From NCBI GenBank assembly GCA_009103225.1, contig RHPI01003533.1, forward strand, positions 32,680 through 96,679: a stretch of DNA of 64,000 nt. Direction: 5' to 3'. The DNA is from Chlorokybus atmophyticus. Lineage: Eukaryota; Streptophyta; Chlorokybophyceae; Chlorokybales; Chlorokybaceae. The position numbers and the translations under genes are program-made. Every line of letters starts with the position of its first letter. Positions within the stretch are counted from its first letter, which is position 1. Below the pieces are notes generated by a model that saw nothing but the letters and a program-made list of their open reading frames with translations, was not told the origin of the DNA and searched no databases. Positions 13,465-25,672 of the stretch are shown here, piece by piece.

Positions 13465-14385
13465 GGAAGCGCCTTACTGCCCGACTTCACCAAACCAAAA
13501 AACGCACAACCAATTTCATGCAACTTGCTTCACCCTGCACCATCTCTACACTGTCTGGCCACCCTCCCGTCTCCTACATCGCCTGCGCCTCCACCAGCGC
13601 CCCCGCCTCCACCGCCGCCGCCGGTCATAGCTCCCCGCAGGCAACGGTCATATTGGCCGCAGTGGCCGGAAGCACGCGCTGCAAGCCCTGTAAAGTGGCA
13701 GAGGCCTGCCGGTAGTGAGTCCAGGTCTGCCGGTCGGAAAGGTCTAGGGTTTAGGGTTTAGAGTGTAGGGTCTAGGATTTATGTCTGAAAAGCGAATTGC
13801 AAGGGTTTGGATTTGAGATGCAAGAGATTCACGCGCTGCAGCAAAAAGTGTCGAATGCTGGAAAAAGCGTCCCGAAGGGCCTTTTTGGTGCCTGACAAGC
13901 ACCCGTTTTGTGGAAAGGTTCCACAGCCTCAGCTCTGAGGCTGTAGACAATTGCTGGATTGCCGGGTTGGGTTGGCAATGCAATAGGGTTTGTCACCTTC
14001 CGTAGGTGGCGTTGTTGTCCAGCATGGCGGCGGCGGCGTGCGCTGCGGTCGGGTTGTGCAGGGTGCCAGCTGCTGTTGCCGAGCACGCAGCGTGTCCTAC
14101 GTTTTTAAAAAAGCAGAAACTTCCGGCGAGCATCGTGCAATGCAGGTGCTTGGTTTAAACATGCAGCTTGCGCTGCTTGCTTACTACTGATAGTGCTACC
14201 TCAGCAGCAACAGAATCCGCTGCGCTGTGCTGTGCTGTGCCGCATTTCTGTGCACATGCATCAGCATTGTTTGTTGTTATATGCACTGAGAAGCAAACTT
14301 CAGGTGCATTGAGCATGTTGCACTTCAGTCTGTCATAGCTGGGTACATGCATGCGTACTGTGTCCAACCTCGCCTGTCAACAACA
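13465..14385. promoter_or_regulatory. Divergent spacer of NELF-C/D and GWD with telo-box pair
   Basis: The 921 bp between two predicted start codons contain TAGGGTTT at 13745-13752 and 13752-13759, followed by degenerate TAGGG units to about 13785. This is the plant-type telomere repeat, known in land-plant promoters as the telo-box. The left 170 bp are CCGCCG-rich. GWD may start earlier, at ATG 14347, which would shorten the spacer slightly. Confidence 0.6.
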
Positions 14386-17300
14386 ATGCTTGCATGCAAC
14401 GACATTTCTCACGCTTGTGCTTGGTCTGGTAGGCACAGAAGCTTGCAATGCAGCTTCTTGGGTTGTCCGCTGGTGAGAAGCCGGCACCTGCATGCAAGGC
14501 AGCACTTGCAGACTTCTCCCCAAGTGCGATGCGCTTTGGCTGTTGCCGACCTTGAAGATGAGGAAGTTCAGGAGCAAGCGGTATGATACTTAGTTATGCA
14601 TGGTGTTATGCAGTTTGTATGTTCAGTATGTTATATTATTATATTATAAACGTGGACGCATACTACTAACTTTTGCACTCAGCACAGTGCTGGCTTCATC
14701 ACTGGCAAGTGCATGTGAGCATGCACACGCTGTCAAAACACAACTCAAGCTGCGTTTACTTGGCTGACCTGATGGGCTCTACAGGTTACCAAGGAGTTCT
14801 CTTGGGGGTTAACAGACGAGCAGCAGTTGACGGCTTCAGTCACGCGCGACTCATCGAAAGTCACCGTCATTCTCAAGCAGAGCTTGGGTCCAATGGTGAG
14901 CGTAATAAAAGGACCTATGCATGCAAGGATGTAGGATACGCACACAACTATTACCGTCGCGTGCAGTCTCTTCACCCTGAAACATGACGGTTGCATCGCA
15001 GATCCTGCCTGCCGTCCGGCCTGCCTTCTTAATCTGATACCCTGCCTGTTGGCAGCTCCTGCATTGGGGATGCAACGACTGGGCCGAACCCCTGCGCGAG
15101 TTGTGGCCGAAAGGGACAAATGCTGTTGATGGAAAGGCTGTGCAGACACCATTTGTTGAAATTTCCCCTGGGCAATGGGAGGTATGTGGCATTTTGGTTG
15201 CAATGCAATGGTGGACCCTTGTTTCCTCACCATCTTACTTTGCTCTGTTGTCATCAGCTCGCACTGGACATTCCTGCAAACAAGGCGCCATCTGGTATTG
15301 TGTTTGTGCTCAAGGTATGTTACTGGATAGCGGATAATGCTGGCCTGAATGGCAATGTGCTCACCACCTTACAGCAGTCATATGCATGCCTGTTATCAGG
15401 TCACTGACTCTTATTGGATCAACAACGGTAGCCAATTTGGCATCGCGTTGAAGGACCCTGGCATGGACGACATTGTGAACAAGGTATGATGTTGATTGTG
15501 AGTGCTTGTCTTGTTAGGTGGTCCAACGAGCTGGCTATTTTTGTGACTTTGAAGGTGCTGTCTGCTGAAAGCGAGTGGTCCAACTGGTCGTTGTTCAACC
15601 GTTTCATTATGGTGAATGAAGTACTGGACGGAGCCGCAGATCTAGGTGCCGCCGGCATGGCGTTCATCCTCACATGGCTCCGGCTGTCCTCAAATAAGCA
15701 GGTGTTGTTTTGGGTTGTGTGCAACGGCTGCCAGTATGTTTTATGAGCACTTGACAGTTGGCTGATCTTGTGTCTTTGGCAACCGCGACAGTTGGCTTGG
15801 TATCGCAACAGCAACTACCAGTCAAAGGATATTGCTTGGGTGCAGAAGGTAAAGTTATACAAAAGCACAATCCAGCTCGCAGTACTTGTGCTCCATGAGT
15901 GTTTTTAACGCGATGGTGCTGTCTCAGACACTGGCCGAGAGGATGCATGGCAAGGCTCGGTCGCACCCAAATCCGGATGTCAGGCGGCTCGCACGTATGG
16001 CTATGGGCACATTGCCCCGTGGTGGCGGTGATGCGGAGCAGATTCGTATGGGCATTCTTCACATCATGCGCAGACATGGGATTCGGGAAGGGCACAGGTG
16101 CTGTCAAGCAGCCGCATCATGCTTGTTTGCCTGGTTGCGTATGCAAGACTACATGTTCATTCATTGCAGACCTGGCATTGAAGACAAATTTCTTGAGCAA
16201 TGGCATCAGAAGTTGCATACGAACACAACCCCAGAGGACATCGCCATTTGCGAGGTATACCGACAGGAGTCTCGAAAGTACATTACAGGTTGTAATGTAC
16301 TTTCCAGATTCCTGAATACAATATATACGATGCTGATGATAGGCGTATCTGACATACCTGCACACGGCCAACATGGATGAGTTCTATCGCGTGCTCTGGG
16401 ACAGTGGAGGTGTGAGTCGAGAGCGGCTTGCAACAATGGACCATCCTATCACGAGCTGGCCCGTCCATCTTCCGCATATGATTCCCGACTTCCAGGTCAA
16501 CGTTCCGTACCTTCTAGCCTACACAGATTTGTCAAGGTGCACGCTGTTAGGTCAGCCACTGACAGCACTCAATCTGCAGCATTTCCTTTGGATTCTGAAG
16601 GGCGTTCACGCTGGTACTGACATGGACACAATGGTTGAGATGAGCAAAGGTTCTCTCGACGGTGAATTGCAGGGGATGCTATACGACATCCTTGGAAATC
16701 GCGATGCCTGGTATGCTACAGCTGTTGTTGGGCCTGCATGTTCGCATTCGTACCCAGTGATTCCAAGGCACTTGCAAACCACCATGTCCTTGATTTTGCA
16801 GGTGGGCGCCTGGCAAAATAGTGGAGACCAGGAAGCGATTGGAGAATGTCTGGAGGAGCGAGTGGTCGCCTCGTGACACATTGCTGCTTGACATCTCACT
16901 CGACAACTACTTCGGCTTATCCATGGCACGAATTGACAAGGTGCGTGTGGCATACCGCTTGAACAATGCAGTCACTGTAATGATCACAGAGTAGTAATGA
17001 AACTGAAAGGCTGTTGCTTGCGCAGTCGACACTCTCTGGTGACAGCCTGGTAGACCTTATTGGACTTGTGCTTGAGAATGGCTGCATCGGTGCCGAAAGT
17101 GTAGACATCGCCCAATGCCTGCATCTGTGGAACAAAATCAAGTCTGAGACACGCTGGAGCAAAGAGTGGTCGCTGAAAGCCAAGGCCGCTGCAGACCGCA
17201 TTGCACTATCCCTACAAAGTTAGTAGTAAACGGCTGTTTGTCCTTGGTGTATACATGCTGACGACATTGTGTGCTGGCAGCATACATGGATGGCACTTAT

Positions 17301-19518
17301 GCGCTGGTGCAGCCATATGCCGAGCAGTTTGGCCAAAGATGCAACATCAACCAAGCGTACATTGCCAATTTCGGCGAGGAAGTTGTGCGTGGACAGCCCT
17401 TGTTCAATTTGTCCATATTCCTGCAACGGCTTGACCCAATGCTACGGAAAGCAGCCGGCCTGAGCAATTGGCAGGTAATTTGGGTGTGCATGTTGACACC
17501 TAGCTCTAAACAACATGAGTCTGGTGCTTGGCACTCAGTGTGCATGAGCAGATCGTCAGTCAACAGCGAGTTGAGGGTGCAGTTGAAGTCATAGACTCCC
17601 TTGGAGACGTGCAAGGCAAGGTTTACAAGGCGCCGACGGTGCTGATAGCTAGGCAGGTTGGCGGCACAGAAGACGTCCCTGAGAACGTGACCGCTGTGCT
17701 CACAACAAGCTCTGTTGACATCTTGTCACATCTTGCCATCCGTGCGCGCAATGGCAAGGTATGTGATATCGCCTTCAGCAGTGTCAAGCATGTATCTAAG
17801 AGCAAAGATTTACAATGCTTTGTTATATACGTGCAGGTTTTGCTGGCGTCCTGCTATGATGCAGAGGCTTTTGACCAGCTGCAAGGTTACAACGGCAAGC
17901 ATGTGGCTGTGGATTTCAGCGCCAGCGGTGACATCATCATGAACTGTAAGCAACGTTGCTACAAGCGCCATCAACATGTACATCATCATACACAAGCTTA
18001 CTCTGGCTTTCTACAGTGGTTGATGCACCGACAAAGAAACAGGGAGGCAAAGGCAAGACCACAGTGGCACCTCTCGCCTTGTCCAGGCCGCAGCCATCTC
18101 AAGCGTGGGCTATCAGTGAACGCGAGTTTGCTGCTGGTGTGGTTGGAGGAAAGTCCCACAACTTGTCCAAACTCCGGGGCGCCTTGGCCGCAAACATCAA
18201 CCTGCCGGCCTCTATCGCTCTGCCTTTTGGGACCTTCGAGAGGGTTTTGAAAGAGCAAGGCAACAAAAGGCTGGCAGGAAAGGTATGACAGCTCGTGCAT
18301 GCAACGCCACTACCAACCTGCAAGTGTCATAAACATGTCATCTCATGTGTGTAATGACAGGTGTCGAAAGCGTTGGAACGCATGGACGCCTCTAAAAAGG
18401 CCGACACGGTGCCAAAAGAGCTCAGCGAGTTGCGTGCGATGATCGGGCAGGAGCTGTCTGCACCTGCAGCGTTGAAGAAAGAACTCACTGCTATCGCTGA
18501 GAAGGAAGGGTTGATAGCAAAGGGTGGCTGGGAGAAAGCTGCTGCTTGGAATCGCGCGTGGAATGCAATCCGGCAGGTGTGGATTCCCATGTGCTATACA
18601 TATAATGACAGCTTATGGCAGATGCATCGACTGATTTGCCTCTGTAGGTGTGGGCGAGCAAATGGACAGACCGTGCATACCTCAGCAGAAGGGCGAGGAG
18701 TGTGCCAGAAGACAGCCTTGTTATGGCCTGCTTGCTGCAGCGCATTATTCCTGCTGATTACGCATTCGTCATTCACACACAGAGTCCTGTACAAGGTACA
18801 GTACACCAATCACTGTGCCAGTAACAGTACCTCATGCTTTCCATCTTATTAGACATTGGTTGTAAGCTGCGGGTGCAACTTGGCATCTTCATCCTCCAGG
18901 TCATCAGGATGAGCTGTTTGCGGAAGTGGTAGTTGGCCTCGGCGAGACACTTGTCGGAAATCACCCTGGCCGAGCACTCAGCTTCGCAGTGAGCAAGAAA
19001 TCAGGTGAGCCCGGTTATGATTAACAGACCAGCAGTACAGATTACATGGAGAGCTAACAGCTCTCTGTTGCCCGACTCAGGTGCCGCTCCAGAAATCGTG
19101 CTGTACCCCAGCAAGCGAACAGCACTCTTTGGCATGGAAGGCTCGCTGATAGCGCGCTCTGACAGCAACGGCGAGGACTTGGAGGCCTTCGCTGGTGCGG
19201 GTCTGTATGAGTCGGTGCTCGTGCACAAGGCGTCTGAGAGCCTCGTGGACTACGCCGGCGAGCCCCTTTTCTGGGATCCCGCGGTACTGTGTTGCTGTTG
19301 TGTCGCGTGACTGTTGTTGGCGTTGCTTGGTTTCAACCATCAGACTGACATGTTCCCTCTCTGGTTCAATCCAACAGTTTCAAGCTACTCTGCTGCAAGG
19401 CATCACTGAGTTGGGTCTAGCTGTGGAGAAGGCCTTTGGTGGTGTGCCGCAAGACGTCGAGGGCGTGTACTCTACAGGCGTGTTCACGGTCGTACAGTCC
19501 CGGCCACAGATCGTGTGA
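14386..19518 (+). CDS. GWD: Alpha-glucan, water dikinase (starch phosphorylation), short form
   Basis: Twenty-two phase-consistent exons (14386-14580, 14785-14895, 15056-15181, 15258-15314, 15400-15483, 15555-15701, 15792-15848, 15928-16097, 16170-16254, 16343-16495, 16580-16710, 16802-16940, 17026-17218, 17281-17474, 17552-17758, 17837-17945, 18017-18282, 18361-18576, 18648-18795, 18900-19004, 19081-19283, 19378-19518) give about 1078 residues. The enzyme moves the beta-phosphate of ATP to starch through a phosphohistidine. Residues 1-65 are Ser/Arg/His-rich like a plastid transit peptide. One CBM45-like starch-binding module follows (LLHWGCNDW...DSYWINNGSQF). Next come EQWHQKLHTNTTPEDI, FLWILKGVHAGTD and the catalytic-histidine segment VDILSHLAIRARN (His near residue 674). 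The ATP-binding end has WASKWTDRAY, FAEVVVGLGET, IARSDSNGEDLEAFAGAGLY and VVQSRPQIV. Arabidopsis GWD1 is about 1400 residues with two modules. ATG 14347 is an alternative start. Confidence 0.92.
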
Positions 19519-20416
19519 TATGTCATTGCATGTCCTGTGCACAAGGCACAGTAGTTCCAGGCACTAGTGAATGCTTTGTAGAAAAGTGCATACACACAAT
19601 CAAGCAGCATATGGTAGTATAGAGGGGCCACATAGGCAGCTTGTAACGGTGCTGCATTGTTGCAATCGCCGTGTATTGCTTTATTCTTTTTGTCATACCA
19701 CTCCACATGTATACAATGCATACGTACAACATGCGGCTGCATGCTCTACTGCAGCCTAGCATTCAGCAGATGAGAATACTGAGTAAGCAACATGACCATG
19801 TACATACGCAAAACTGACCCTGGATTGCTATTGCCGATGCATGCGCTGTGAGTGTAATGTGATGTGATGTGACTACCGACCTATTGCACGTGCTGCCATA
19901 TCTTATATAGTGTATTATGAGATGACTGAGTAAGCAATGGCATTGCCTTCGCCAACAAGCTCGCAGGAAAGTGAAACCAAATGCATATATCCGATTTTTA
20001 AATCGGATATATGGTGATCACCATTGCAGGGATCAGTGCAACTGCGCAGAGAAGGCCTGTGTGTCGTTCACAGACTGCGCGCCTCAACAGAACTTGGGAC
20101 AAACAGGCGGTGCATGCCGATTTGCCACACATCCAGTCCCAGCGCGGCGTGTGCTGTTGGTGATGACGGCGCAGCTCTTATGTCTGTTATGACCTCGCTG
20201 TTGCGGTAGTTGCCGATATGCCAACAGTAACATGTCCAGTACCACACCACAGGAAGACTTACTCAAGTTTGCAACACAAACAAACTAGTCACCTTGACCG
20301 ATAAACTCGGTTTCGGCTGGTACTACTTTACAATGTACACAAACCTATGGACACGACTTGCAAGACAGACACGCATAACACGCTTTGTATATCAAAGGTA
20401 GCGCTGAAGGGTTATA
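19519..20416. other. Convergent spacer between GWD and the purine permease
   Basis: About 900 bp between two stop codons, so it holds both 3' UTRs. Apart from the perfect hairpin near 19984 and a GTGATGTGATGTGA patch near 19858, I see nothing distinct in it. Confidence 0.6.
19984..20013. repeat. Perfect 14-bp inverted repeat with 2-bp loop
   Basis: CATATATCCGATTT (19984-19997) is separated by TT from its exact reverse complement AAATCGGATATATG (20000-20013). It lies about 470 bp after the GWD stop, in the convergent spacer. It may be a 3'-end RNA hairpin or a tiny palindromic insertion. Confidence 0.85.
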
Positions 20417-23400
20417 TCAAACAGCTGGTGGGGCCGGCGAGGCAGGAACATTGTGCTTGCGTTGACCGTCTGTGCCCGGCGCAGCGAGCAACATATCAAC
20501 CTGAGGCAGATTCTTCGACACAAAGTCATGCGTCTCAAGCTCGTCCGCTTCCTCAATACCCTTGGCCTTGAAACCCTGAGGACAGAATTCTCAATTAGTT
20601 TTTTGACTTCACCGCACACACAGATGTGCACACACGCACAGGCAGGCACACGTGTGCACACTCATGCCGACACTTATGCACATATGCACACACAGGTACA
20701 CACATCAACACACACGCACACGCAGTCAGCATGCTGCGTCTTGTAACCTGTTCTTGAGACACATGAACGCAAACACAGTGCTTACCTGTTTGGGCTCAGT
20801 TGAGCTGTCATACTCATCCTCCGGATACTTGCTCTTCTTCACATACTTATAATAGAACCAGTCCGGCACATTGAGTATCATATACACACATATCCCTCCA
20901 ATCACCCCGTACGCAATCGAATAAGTCAGCGGCATGAGTATGATCGTCACGAAAGCCGGCACCGCATCCCCGACGACATTCCAACGTATGTCGAAGCACG
21001 CCTTTGCCATCATGGACCCAACTATAACGAGGGCAGGTCCCGTAGCGTAAGGTGGGATGGAGGCGAAGATGGGTGAGAAGAATAAAGCGACGAAGAAGAA
21101 AAACCCGACGGTGAGAGCGGTTAAACCGGTCCGACCACCTTCGCGGATACCCGCAGCGGATTCGATGAAGACGGTGCAAGGAGAGGTACCCAGCGTGGAA
21201 CCGGCAACGATCGCAAGGGAGTCGCTGATGAAAGCCTGGTACTGACCAGGAAAATCACCCTAGAAACAGATTACAGATAGGCTCAATGCAAAGTTTCAGC
21301 TCTCACACAGGCAGACACACATGCAAGCATGCACAAGCGTGCGTTCAGATACACACATGCACACGAGCTCACCTTCTCGTCGACGTAGCCTGCGAACTTG
21401 GCCATTGAGTAGAGCGTGCCGGTGGCGTCCATGACATCGACGTAGAAGAATGTTGCTAGGGCGAGCCAGACATTACCTGCGACACAACACCCAACCGTCA
21501 CACACACATGCTTCGGTGTAAAAGTTGTTCTCCAACGCAATGACATCCGGAGTGCAACGGTCTAACGTTGGCATAGAGTGGACATAGCGCAATGGTGGAA
21601 TGAGCCATACGCAAGTCTGGTGCAGTGTTGCGGGTGCCTGCATACACGTGCGTGCGTGTGCGAGCGCGTGTGCATTCAGGTATGTGCGCATGTGCGCATC
21701 CACGCTTGTGCGCGTGCACGTGCATGTGCACATCATCCCATTCCCCACCCCAACCCACTCACCCGACGCCAACCCCCCGAAATCAAACTTCACCGCCGTC
21801 TTCTCGATACTATGCCACGTGGCCACCTTATTGAAATACCCTTTCCTTATGTCCGCTCCCGCAATCCCGCCTGACGCACTCAAATAACTCGCGGCGTGGT
21901 TCGGTATCCATGATATAAAAGTAACAAAGGCTATCCCATAAATCATCGCGCCGTTGAGACGGAGCTTCTGCGCCCACGCGATCACGATGAAACCGCAGAT
22001 GCCGAGCCAGAGAGTAGCGGAACGCATCTTTTTAGAAGTGCAGATGTAGTTGCCGGAAGAGGGACCCGTGACAACAGCCTGTGTGGGGGAGGGAATGGTT
22101 ACTTGTGCACATGTTGTGTAGACAATGCACACGCACATGCGCGTGTGTACGAACGCGCGCACATATATGCTCACACACAGACATGCGCAGATGCGCCCTC
22201 AGGCGTGCTCGTGTGGACAAACAAGTGCTCGCACGTGCGCACACACGCACATACGCATGTATGTGCAGCTGCAGTGCACACACACATGCAGCTTACGACG
22301 ATAGAGCAAACACGCACAGTAGCCAATAAGCACAAAGAGAAACAACTGTGTCTCACCGTCCCGTTTTGGAATATTTCCACGGGCGCCACCGCCGCCCGGT
22401 ACGCGGGCGGGCATCCCCCGAGTCCGACGAGGGTGGCGGTGTCCATGGTGACGAGACCGACGCCCTCGCTCTGCTGGAGACCGATGAAAGAGAGGAAGAT
22501 GCCAATGCCCACACCCGTTGCCAGCTTCACGGGAGCTGCACACAGATGGAAACATGTTGCAGTTCACACATGCACGTGAGAGTATAAATGACCCACACAT
22601 CCACACATACCTACGTTCCCACACGGCCACACATGCCCACCCATACATGCACATACTGGGTATGGCGCTCATGCGCATGCACACCCACACACGCCTCCTC
22701 ATACCCACACATTGTAACCACACATACCCACACACATGTACACCCACCCCGACTTACCCGGTATCGCCTTTGCCAGTCTCAACCTCAGTCCCGTAATCGC
22801 CAACAAGAAAAACAGCCACCCTTCAATGAACGCCGCGGTGAGCGCCGCGCTATACGTCACGTTCCCCGTCCCCCTGTACCCGACGACCGTATACGTGAAG
22901 TAGGCGTTGACGCCCATCCCGGGAGCGATGGCGAGCGGCAGGTTGGCGAAGGCGCCCATGAGGAAGGTGCCGATGAGGGAGGAAGCGGCCGTGGCGGTGA
23001 TGAGGTCGTAACGAACGGTCTGGAGACAACGCTCATAGCCGAGGTTGGCGCCGCCTTCGGGGTTGAAAGGGTAGTCTGGGGGTGGAGAGGGGGTTAGTGA
23101 GAGATATCTGCATGCATGCATACTCGTGCAGGCGCGTGTGCACGCAGGCATGCAAGCGTGCGCGAGCATGCCAGTGCACATGCATGCGCGCGGGTCCATG
23201 TGCGCATCTCGCACGCACACACATGTGCAGCCATGTGCACGCATACATACACACGCACTCACGCGCACGCATGTGTGCGTATGTCTGTACGCATGCGCTC
23301 ACACTCAGACACATGCGCACGCGCACTCGCACTCGCACTCACTCTCCAAGCCATGAGCGACCCTCAAACGACATGCACCACCCTATGCACCCATCCAATC

Positions 23401-23663
23401 CAATCCAACCCAACCCACAACAACACAACAACTCCAACACCCCAGACTCACTCGGGAATATGCACCACCCTCCCTCCTCCACCCCCCCCAGCACCTCCCC
23501 TCCCTCCCCTGTCGGTTCGCAGTCCGCGGCGGAGCAGGGACCCCCCGAGTCCGTCAGGATCGCCGCGTTCACCGCGAGGATGTAAGCCATCGTCAGGAAG
23601 GTCGCCACGCCGGCGCGGAGCTCGGTAGTCAAGGTGGAACCGCGGTCGCGTAACTGAGAGGAG

Positions 23664-23703
<40 letters not shown>

Positions 23704-24094
23704 CGTGGGTGTGAGTGGGTGGGTGGGTGGGTGTGTCCTCGTTCGTATGCGTGAATGCGTACATGCGTTCGCATGCTTACGTGTTTGCATGCGTGTAGCC
23801 GCGCGCGCGCATGTGTGTGTGTACTTGTGTGCGTGCGTGTGTTCCGGGAGTGACACACTCAATAGGACTTGGATACTGGGACAGTAAGTGCTGATGCGTG
23901 TTACAACTGTCAAGCCTGAACATGACTCGTGACCCTCCACTACCACCACTAAGGACTCTGGAAAAAAAGTACTGAGAGACTGTCTGCCTCTACCACTGCA
24001 CCAACCACACCTTGAAGTAGCGGCCGACGAAGCTGTCGGCGACCTTCTCGTTGAGGTTGTGGACGCCCTGAGCGAAGCGCTCCTTGAGCGCCAT
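20417..24094 (-). CDS. AZG1: AZG-type adenine/guanine permease (NCS2 family)
   Basis: Eight minus-strand exons join in phase: 24094-24011, 23653-23452, 23075-22758, 22535-22357, 22078-21763, 21476-21373, 21259-20786 and 20575-20417 (TGA). They give about 611 residues (Arabidopsis AZG1 about 580). Hallmarks in order are [111 protein letters not shown] and [19 protein letters not shown] proteins are multi-pass membrane transporters that import adenine, guanine and, in plants, cytokinin. The end of exon 2 (donor at 23452) is less certain than the others. Introns are packed with alternating CA/TG and GCATGC sequence. It is head-to-head with the kinase gene and tail-to-tail with GWD. Confidence 0.92.
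23666..23702. repeat. (GT)n microsatellite in intron 1 of the permease
   Basis: A GT run of about 37 bp followed by GTGGGTGGGTGGGTGGG-like sequence to 23733. It sits just upstream of the acceptor of exon 2 on the minus strand, where it reads as a CA tract. Confidence 0.9.
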
Positions 24095-25119
24095 GTCTGC
24101 GGACGAATGCTTGCAATGCGTTCACACGGGAAAAGCAGTTCCTGGGCAGAGTCAGTAAAAAAACTTTGTGCAACCTTTGGCACCGACGTCCTCTCGCCAA
24201 CTACACCGCCAACGCCGCCGCCGACACCGCCCAGGTGAGCAGAGATTTCCTCAAGGCCATGCGCGCCTCGCCCACACCGTATCTCAGCTCAGTCACACTG
24301 AACAGTGCGCTCTCGTGGGGTTACGTAACTTGATACTCCGAACAGATACGCCGTGGACTCTTTCTCTCACGCGATATAAGAGGCATGTCTGACGGCTTCG
24401 CACCTTTCTCCCAGCTACATTTAAACAGATATAAAGTGTTTGCTCGATAAGCGTGAGGGTACGTACGTGCGCGCTCTCCAAGCGTCATCCGGCCAAGATA
24501 TACAATGCGACCGGTTGGGCTCGGATGCGCAGCTGCGCGTTTGGGGGAAACAAACGCGACCGGGTACCGGTCGCCTTCTGACCGACTTTACATGCGACCA
24601 AAAGTCGCGGCCGACAAAGCCGCGCGCAGTACCGTCTCATCGAACGCGGACAGTCAGCGGCTCGTCTTCCGTCGATCAAAGAGCAAAGCAGAGTTGAGCA
24701 GCAGATCCCACGGCTGACAGCGCCTTCTCCCGCGGCTCCTATGATGATGCTCAGGTACACAAGTACCGTACGGCAGGTGGGAACGCAAGCGAGGCTGCGC
24801 ATTGCCCGATATCGGTGGGCGTAGCAATTCCACGCCTATATCAAGCGTATGCGCATAACATTACGCTCACGTGACGTTTGTTTCCAATTTTGGCTTACGT
24901 CGCGCGCGCGCGCGTTCGTGAGATTGGCCCGGGCGCCAGGCCAGGTGGCGTGTGGCCTGGACCAGGCCGCCTGGTCGTCAGGCCACAGGCGGCCTAGGAG
25001 GGCGTCAGGCCAGGCCAGGGGGGAGGGGTCATCAGGCTAAAGGACCAGATCAGGGAGGGTGGAGTGCTGAGGACAGAGAGATCAGACTAGGTAAGGGCGT
25101 GAAACGGGAAGCTCAAGGG
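24095..25119. promoter_or_regulatory. Divergent spacer of permease and kinase genes
   Basis: The right half is GC-rich, with CGCGCGCGCGCG at 24901-24912 and AGGCCAGG/CAGGCCA repeats that continue into the kinase coding exon. Several short open frames (for example 24505-24717) have no recognisable family and are probably chance. No telo-box was seen, unlike in three other divergent spacers of the window. Confidence 0.5.
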
Positions 25120-25672
25120 ATGGGCTGCGGCGCTTCGTTGCCTGGGGACACCTTGCCTAAGGAGGTGGAGGTGACACAGGCCAGGCCAGGACAGGCCAAG
25201 GATCAACACAAGGACCAGGCCAGGGTCCTGGCCAAGGACCAGTTCAGGGATCAAGCCGATACTGTCAGCTTCCAGGCTCAGGCCCATCAGGCCAGGCCGC
25301 CGCAGGACAGGGAATTGGTGCCTGCATCGCCGGCGGTGCCGCCTGTGCTGTCGTCGCCGCCGCCGCCGCCTGTCCCAGTCGAGCAGATATCGCCGTCAGG
25401 CCGGGGGCTAGAGCAGCGGATATCCACGCCACCAGGCCAGAACCACCAGGCCGCCTCCACCTCTGGCGCACAGCCCTTGCCGCCCACGCCCAGGCCAGCA
25501 CCGCCGCCGCCGCCACAGCAGCAGCCAGATCACAGCGACCAGGCCACGACAAGCTCCTCCAGCCCACCTTCACCGTCAGGCCAGAATGATTACAGTCAGC
25601 ATCATAACAGCTATGATCAGGCCAGTAGTAGAAGTATTAGCCCACAGCAGCTGGCTTCATCATCAGGCCAAG
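24940..25672. repeat. Dispersed CAGGCCA motif cluster across promoter and exon 1
   Basis: CAGGCC(A/G) occurs about twenty times: near 24942, 24962, 24979, 25006, 25011, 25176, 25181, 25191, 25218, 25281, 25290, 25399, 25434, 25448, 25491, 25542, 25580, 25619 and 25665. Copies upstream and downstream of the start codon look alike. Within the coding part they fall in all three codon phases, giving QA, RP, SGQ and PGQ. That points to pressure or copying at the DNA level and not to a protein repeat. Confidence 0.75.

Noticed and set aside
13741-13790. True telomere or chromosome end
   Set aside because: Only two perfect TTTAGGG units lie between two genes; better read as a promoter telo-box or a short interstitial repeat.
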